Assembly: GCA_028284625.1 (NCBI GenBank)
Contig: JANQRH010000005.1
Location: 1-64,000 of the forward strand
Reading direction: 5' to 3'
Length of the DNA stretch: 64,000 bases
DNA from: Afifellaceae bacterium
GTDB lineage: Bacteria > Pseudomonadota > Alphaproteobacteria > Rhizobiales > Afifellaceae
The position numbers were made by a program, and so were the translations under genes. Below the pieces are notes generated by a model, which saw only the letters and a list, made by a program, of their open reading frames with translations, had not been told where the DNA came from and did no database searches. Positions 59,858 through 64,000 of the stretch are shown here, one piece after another. The stretch's first letter is position 1. Each line of letters begins with the position of its first letter.

Positions 59858-62389
59858 ATGGAAAGGCTCCGGGGGTCGGTGCTGATGCGGCAAGACGGGA
59901 CCGGGCGGAACGACGGGGCGCGATCCGGTCGAGGTCGTTTGGCGCTTCTGACGGCGCTCGTCATCATTCTCGTCGGGGTAGCGAGCAGCTACCTGGTGCT
60001 TCCCGCGCCAGCGGCCAATCTCGTGGTGCTCGCCTGCATCGGCGTTCTCTCCACGATCGGTGTCGTGTCACTGTTCGCCTTTTCCGCCGGGGTCCTGTCG
60101 TGGGGATCGGCGCCGACGCGGCCCGCCGATCCTGACGGGCCATCGCGGGTTCTTCTGGAGAACATGGCCGAGGGCGTCATGATGACGACCGCCGACGGCA
60201 CGCCGCTTTGGGCCAATAGCGCGTTTCTGAGGCTGACCGGCGCCACCAGCCAAAGCGACCTGCATTCCATCGAGCGGCTCTTCTCCGACAACCCGGATGC
60301 CGCAGAGGCCGTGCACCGGCTCGCCGTCGCCGCCGATCAGAACCGCCGCGCGACGGAAGAGATACGCATGCCCGGCGGCATCTTGGGGCGCCGGAACGAA
60401 GCACGCTGGTATCGCGTGCGCGTGACGCCGGCCAGCGGCGTCGACGGCCGCATCGGCTGGCTCGTCGCCGACATCACGCGCGAGCGCGAGCACCAAGAGA
60501 ACATCTTTCAGGAACTGCAGAACGCCATCGATTATCTCGACCATGCGCCGGCCGGATTCTTCTCGTTGGAGCCGGACGGGCGCATTCGCTACCTGAACGC
60601 AACGCTTGCGGAATGGATCGGCATCGACCTCGCCGAGTTCGAGCCGGGTGCCGCTCAGATCCGCGAGCTTGTGACGGTGGAAGGGCTGTCGGTGATCCAG
60701 GCGGCGGGCCGCAAGAGCGCCGAATCCGAAGCGCTCGACATCGACCTGGTACGCACCGACGGCACGCGGCTCCCGGTGCGCCTCATCCATCGCGTGCCAG
60801 TGGCGCCCGACGGGACGGTCGGCGCGTCGCGCACGCTTGTGCTCGACATGCGCGGCAGCAATGACCGCGAGGCCGGACGGCTCGCCGAGGCACGCTTCGC
60901 GCGTTTCTTCAACAACACGCCCATGGCGATCGCCTCCGTCGACGGCGAAGGCCGCATCGCGCTGACCAATGCGCGCTTCGTCATGCTGTTCGGCAAGGCC
61001 GGCGCCGCCGGGCGGATGCTGACGGAACTGGTTCAGGAGAGCGATCGCGCCGGGCTTGCGGCGGCGGTCGATGCGGCGCTCTCCCGCCAAAGCGAGATCC
61101 CCGCCGTCGACGCCAGCCTGGCGGAGGATGCCGAGCGCAGCGCGCGTTTCTTCGTCAGCCCCATCCTGGAGGCCGATGAGGGCCAGGACGCCGCAGTCAT
61201 CTACGCGCTGGAGACGACCGAGCAGCGGGCGCTGGAGACGCAATTCGCGCAGAGCCAGAAGATGCAAGCCGTGGGCCAGCTCGCCGGCGGCATCGCGCAC
61301 GACTTCAACAACGTGCTTACCGCCATCATCGGTTTCTCCGATTTGCTTCTCACAAGCCACCGGCCGACCGACCCGTCCTTCCAGGACATCATGAACATCA
61401 AGCAGAACGCCAACCGCGCCGCCGGTCTGGTGCGGCAATTGCTGGCGTTCTCGCGGCGTCAAACGCTGCGGCCGCAATTGCTGCAGCTCGCCGACGTGCT
61501 CAGTGAAACGTCGGTTCTGCTCGACCGTCTGCTTGGCGAGACGATCGAGCTCGACGTCGTGCGCGGGCGCGACGTTTGGCCGATCAAGGCGGACCTCAAT
61601 CAGCTTGAGCAGGTCATCGTGAACCTCGCCGTCAACGCCCGCGACGCCATGCCGGACGGCGGCAGGCTCTCTATCCGCACGTCCAACGTGACGGAAGAGG
61701 ATAGCGCCAGGTTCCGCGAGCAGGGCTTCAAGCCCGGCGAATATGTCCTCCTGGAGGTCGCCGATACCGGGATCGGCATGTCTCAGGAGGTGATGGACCG
61801 CATCTTTGAGCCGTTCTTCTCCACCAAGGAGGTCGACAAGGGCACCGGCCTCGGCCTCTCCACCGTCTACGGCATCGTCAAGCAGACCGGCGGCTTCATA
61901 TACGTCGATTCCAAGCCGGGCGAGGGCACGACATTCCGCATCCTCCTGCCACGCCACGTGCCGCTCCCCGATGAGGTCGTGGAAGAAAGCGACCGCCCGC
62001 CGGCGCCGACCGACCTGACCGGCAGCGCCAACATCCTTTTGGTGGAAGACGAGGAAGCGGTGCGCGCCTTCGCCGGTCGGGCGTTATCAGCGCGTGGCTA
62101 CAACGTGCACCAGGCCGCCTCGGGCCCGGAAGCGCTGGATCTCCTCAAGGGCCTCGATGAGCCGCTTGATTTGGTGATTTCCGACGTTGTCATGCCGGGC
62201 ATGGACGGCCCGACCCTGATGCGCGAGCTCAGACGCCGGCAGCCCGATCTGAAGATCATCTTCATCTCCGGCTACGCCGAAGACGCCTTCCAGCGCAATC
62301 TGCCGGACGAGGAGAGCTTTCAGTTCCTACCGAAGCCGTTTTCCCTGAAAGAGCTCGCCACCACCGTGAAGGCGACGCTGGAAGCCTGA
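59858..62389 (+). CDS. cckA: CckA-like hybrid histidine kinase
   Basis: 843 residues. Two membrane helices (LLTALVIILVGVASSYLVL; VVLACIGVLSTIGVVSLFAF), PAS-type sensor domains (residues ~90-460), a dimerisation domain with phospho-His481 (GGIAHDFNNVLTAIIGF), an ATPase domain (NLAVNARDAMPDGG, VADTGIGM, GTGLGLSTVYGIV) and a C-terminal receiver with Asp776 (VISDVVMPGMDG). This is the layout of CckA, which controls CtrA through ChpT in alphaproteobacteria. Upstream of recA, as in other members of the order. Confidence 0.9.
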   Translation: MERLRGSVLMRQDGTGRNDGARSGRGRLALLTALVIILVGVASSYLVLPAPAANLVVLACIGVLSTIGVVSLFAFSAGVLSWGSAPTRPADPDGPSRVLLENMAEGVMMTTADGTPLWANSAFLRLTGATSQSDLHSIERLFSDNPDAAEAVHRLAVAADQNRRATEEIRMPGGILGRRNEARWYRVRVTPASGVDGRIGWLVADITREREHQENIFQELQNAIDYLDHAPAGFFSLEPDGRIRYLNATLAEWIGIDLAEFEPGAAQIRELVTVEGLSVIQAAGRKSAESEALDIDLVRTDGTRLPVRLIHRVPVAPDGTVGASRTLVLDMRGSNDREAGRLAEARFARFFNNTPMAIASVDGEGRIALTNARFVMLFGKAGAAGRMLTELVQESDRAGLAAAVDAALSRQSEIPAVDASLAEDAERSARFFVSPILEADEGQDAAVIYALETTEQRALETQFAQSQKMQAVGQLAGGIAHDFNNVLTAIIGFSDLLLTSHRPTDPSFQDIMNIKQNANRAAGLVRQLLAFSRRQTLRPQLLQLADVLSETSVLLDRLLGETIELDVVRGRDVWPIKADLNQLEQVIVNLAVNARDAMPDGGRLSIRTSNVTEEDSARFREQGFKPGEYVLLEVADTGIGMSQEVMDRIFEPFFSTKEVDKGTGLGLSTVYGIVKQTGGFIYVDSKPGEGTTFRILLPRHVPLPDEVVEESDRPPAPTDLTGSANILLVEDEEAVRAFAGRALSARGYNVHQAASGPEALDLLKGLDEPLDLVISDVVMPGMDGPTLMRELRRRQPDLKIIFISGYAEDAFQRNLPDEESFQFLPKPFSLKELATTVKATLEA

Positions 62390-62418
62390 ACCTTTAATCC
62401 GCTATGCGCTCCGCCGAA

Positions 62419-62461
62419 GTTCACGCTTCGTTCTTGACAATCGAAAAGAACAGATGATAAA
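62419..62461 (+). promoter_or_regulatory. recA promoter with alphaproteobacterial LexA (SOS) box
   Basis: GTTC-ACGCTTC-GTTC at 62419-62433 is an exact match to the GTTC-N7-GTTC LexA box of alphaproteobacteria. TTGACA follows at once (62434-62439), with GATAAA at 62456-62461 after a 16-base spacer. LexA bound there would cover the -35 box. This is the expected SOS control of recA. Confidence 0.85.
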
Positions 62462-62517
62462 CAAATTGCCTCTTGAAGCCGCGCCTGCGGCCCTTTCGCT
62501 GGGAATCGGGGGATGCC

Positions 62518-63600
62518 ATGGTAAGTCCGCTGCGAGTCGTCGAAGGTTCTAAGGACAGTATGGATAAGACGAAGGCGCTGGACGCCGCGCTCAGCCAGAT
62601 TGAGCGGGCCTTCGGCAAGGGCTCCATCATGCGGCTTGGCCGCGACGGCCAGGTGGTGGAGATTTCTACCATTTCCACCGGCTCGCTCAGTCTCGACATG
62701 GCGCTGGGCATAGGCGGCCTGCCGCGCGGGCGCATCGTGGAGATTTACGGGCCGGAATCTTCCGGCAAGACCACGCTGGCGCTGCACACCATCGCCGAGG
62801 CGCAGAAGATTGGCGGCATCTGCGCCTTCGTCGATGCGGAGCATGCGCTCGACCCGATCTATGCGCGCAAGCTGGGCGTCGATCTCGACGAACTTTTGAT
62901 CTCGCAGCCCGATGCCGGCGAGCAGGCCTTGGAGATTGCCGACACGCTGGTGCGGTCCGGCGCCGTCGATGTGCTTGTCGTGGATTCCGTCGCCGCGCTG
63001 ACGCCACGCGCCGAGCTGGAAGGCGAGATGGGCGATTCGCTGCCCGGCATGCAGGCGCGGCTGATGAGCCAGGCGCTGAGGAAGCTCACCGCCTCCATTT
63101 CGCGCTCCAACACGATGGTGATCTTCATCAACCAGATACGCATGAAGATCGGCGTGATGTTCGGCAGCCCGGAGACCACGTCCGGCGGCAATGCTCTGAA
63201 GTTCTACGCGTCCGTTCGGCTCGACATTCGCCGCATCGGCGCCATCAAGGAACGCGACGAGGTGGTCGGCAACCAGACGCGCGTAAAGGTGGTCAAGAAC
63301 AAGCTGGCGCCGCCCTTCAAGCAGGTTGAGTTCGACATCATGTATGGCGAGGGCGTGTCCAAGACCGGCGAACTGCTCGATCTCGGGGTGAAGGCCGGCA
63401 TCGTTGAGAAATCCGGCGCCTGGTTCTCCTATGACAGCCAGCGTCTCGGGCAGGGCCGGGAGAACGCCAAGCATTTCTTGAAAGAGAACCCCGACATGGC
63501 CGGTGAAATCGAGCACGCGATCCGCCAAAGCGCCGGTCTGATCGCCGAGCAGCTTGAGGGCGATGAAGCGGCCGAACCCGACGAAGCCGCGGAGGGGTAG
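62518..63600 (+). CDS. recA: Recombinase RecA
   Basis: 360 residues from ATG 62518; ATG 62560 is internal. Walker [10 protein letters not shown], the [18 protein letters not shown] block, the [18 protein letters not shown] loop 1, [28 protein letters not shown] loop 2 and [18 protein letters not shown] are all intact. Forms the DNA strand-exchange filament and triggers LexA self-cleavage. The leader carries an SOS box. Confidence 0.97.
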   Translation: MVSPLRVVEGSKDSMDKTKALDAALSQIERAFGKGSIMRLGRDGQVVEISTISTGSLSLDMALGIGGLPRGRIVEIYGPESSGKTTLALHTIAEAQKIGGICAFVDAEHALDPIYARKLGVDLDELLISQPDAGEQALEIADTLVRSGAVDVLVVDSVAALTPRAELEGEMGDSLPGMQARLMSQALRKLTASISRSNTMVIFINQIRMKIGVMFGSPETTSGGNALKFYASVRLDIRRIGAIKERDEVVGNQTRVKVVKNKLAPPFKQVEFDIMYGEGVSKTGELLDLGVKAGIVEKSGAWFSYDSQRLGQGRENAKHFLKENPDMAGEIEHAIRQSAGLIAEQLEGDEAAEPDEAAEG

Positions 63601-63640
63601 GCAGCTCCCGACTTGTTGGTCTCAGGAGCACCCCTCATCG

Positions 63641-63728
63641 GTCGTCATGCCCGGACTTGATCCGGGCATCCATCCTTAAGAGCGGGCTCTCCGCTATGGA
63701 TTGCCGGGTCAAGCCCGGCAATGACGAC
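63641..63728. repeat. REP pair (palindromic element), orientation B
   Basis: GTCGTCAT, GCCCGGACTTGATCCGGGC, ATCCAT, then ATGGAT, TGCCGGGTCAAGCCCGGCA, ATGACGAC. It is the reverse arrangement of the element at 45797-45877. It fills much of the recA-alaS gap (63601-63873), where I see no other feature except possible alaS leader sequence. Confidence 0.82.
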
Positions 63729-63873
63729 AATCTACACCTTTCGTAACGCTGGGCCTCTCAAAATCCTCCCTTGCTGGACAGCCCTTAAGCCCGCGGTCTA
63801 AATGCAGCGGAATCAAGGGGCTGGGCTGATCGATCGCCGCTGAGCGGGGCGATCGGTGCCGGGCAGAGGTGAG

Positions 63874-64000
63874 ATGGCGAGCGTCAACGACATCCGCAGC
63901 GCGTTTATCGATTACTTCGTGAGCGAGGGGCATGAATCCGTCGCCTCCGGACCGCTTGTGCCGCGCAACGACCCGACCCTGATGTTCGCCAATGCCGGCA
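63874..64000 (+). CDS. alaS: Alanyl-tRNA synthetase (N-terminus only; runs off right edge)
   Basis: 42 residues remain: [19 protein letters not shown], then [23 protein letters not shown], the class II motif 1 region of AlaRS ([16 protein letters not shown]). RBS AGAGGTGAG. recA-alaS order is conserved in rhizobia. The rest of the gene lies outside the window. Confidence 0.92.
   Translation, partial: MASVNDIRSAFIDYFVSEGHESVASGPLVPRNDPTLMFANAG

Noticed and set aside
1-64000. CRISPR arrays, rRNA, tRNA genes, prophage or IS transposases
   Set aside because: No spaced direct repeats, no rRNA or cloverleaf-like sequences and no transposase or integrase proteins were seen.

Overview
This 64 kb window comes from a GC-rich alphaproteobacterium, most likely of the order Hyphomicrobiales (Rhizobiales). 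The evidence is a giant growth-pole-ring (GPR)-like protein, a CckA kinase followed by recA and alaS, betaine-lipid genes btaA/btaB, an alphaproteobacterial LexA box (GTTC-N7-GTTC) before recA, and rhizobial-type palindromic intergenic repeats. A DddP-like DMSP lyase and a large set of betaine and one-carbon genes suggest an organism that lives on methylated osmolytes, possibly marine.

Layout. 0.5-10.4 kb: GPR-like coiled-coil protein, a degenerate Hpt protein, a ferredoxin/ferredoxin-NADP reductase pair and a GNAT protein. 10.5-18 kb (minus strand): a corrinoid one-carbon operon of corrinoid protein, DUF1638, a Virulence_fact-family protein, an MTHFR C-terminal-type Cys-rich protein, MetF, a methyl-THF:corrinoid methyltransferase and a RACo-type reductive activator. 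18.2-25.6 kb (plus): an ArsR/ArsP-like pair, a non-pyrrolysine MttB-family methyltransferase, a TRAP transporter and an ICMT-like methyltransferase. 25.6-30.2 kb (minus): homocysteine S-methyltransferase, btaA, btaB and a class III cyclase. 30.4-35.4 kb: XRE regulator, desaturase, PhnD-like protein, DddP and RNase T2. 35.4-47 kb: dimethylglycine/sarcosine dehydrogenase-like protein, second MttB, a complete peptide-type ABC importer and an enolase-superfamily enzyme. 47.2-58.4 kb: mixed housekeeping and hypothetical genes (MarR-GNAT, DUF1194, YcjX/YcjF, SixA, ClpP-like protein, heme oxygenase, DksA, hydratase). 58.4-64 kb: FliO-like protein, cckA, recA and the start of alaS.

How the genes work together (inference). 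Quaternary amines enter through the TRAP and ABC systems. MttB1 and MttB2 move one methyl to the corrinoid protein; MtgA passes it to THF; MetF can oxidise methyl-THF; RACo re-reduces inactive cobalamin. The remaining N-methyls would go to the dimethylglycine/sarcosine dehydrogenase-like protein, while a homocysteine methyltransferase supports methionine and SAM, which BtaA/BtaB use to make the betaine lipid DGTS.

Most unusual: three DUF559 endonuclease-like genes, each bracketed by inverted REP-type palindromes of its own sequence class, lie within 17 kb. Two sit inside the corrinoid operon; one is fused in frame to DUF1638. They look like composite REP-nuclease mobile units. A second oddity is an Arg/Gly-rich tail shared by five separate one-carbon proteins (RACo, MtgA, both MttBs, homocysteine methyltransferase), which may be an assembly tag.
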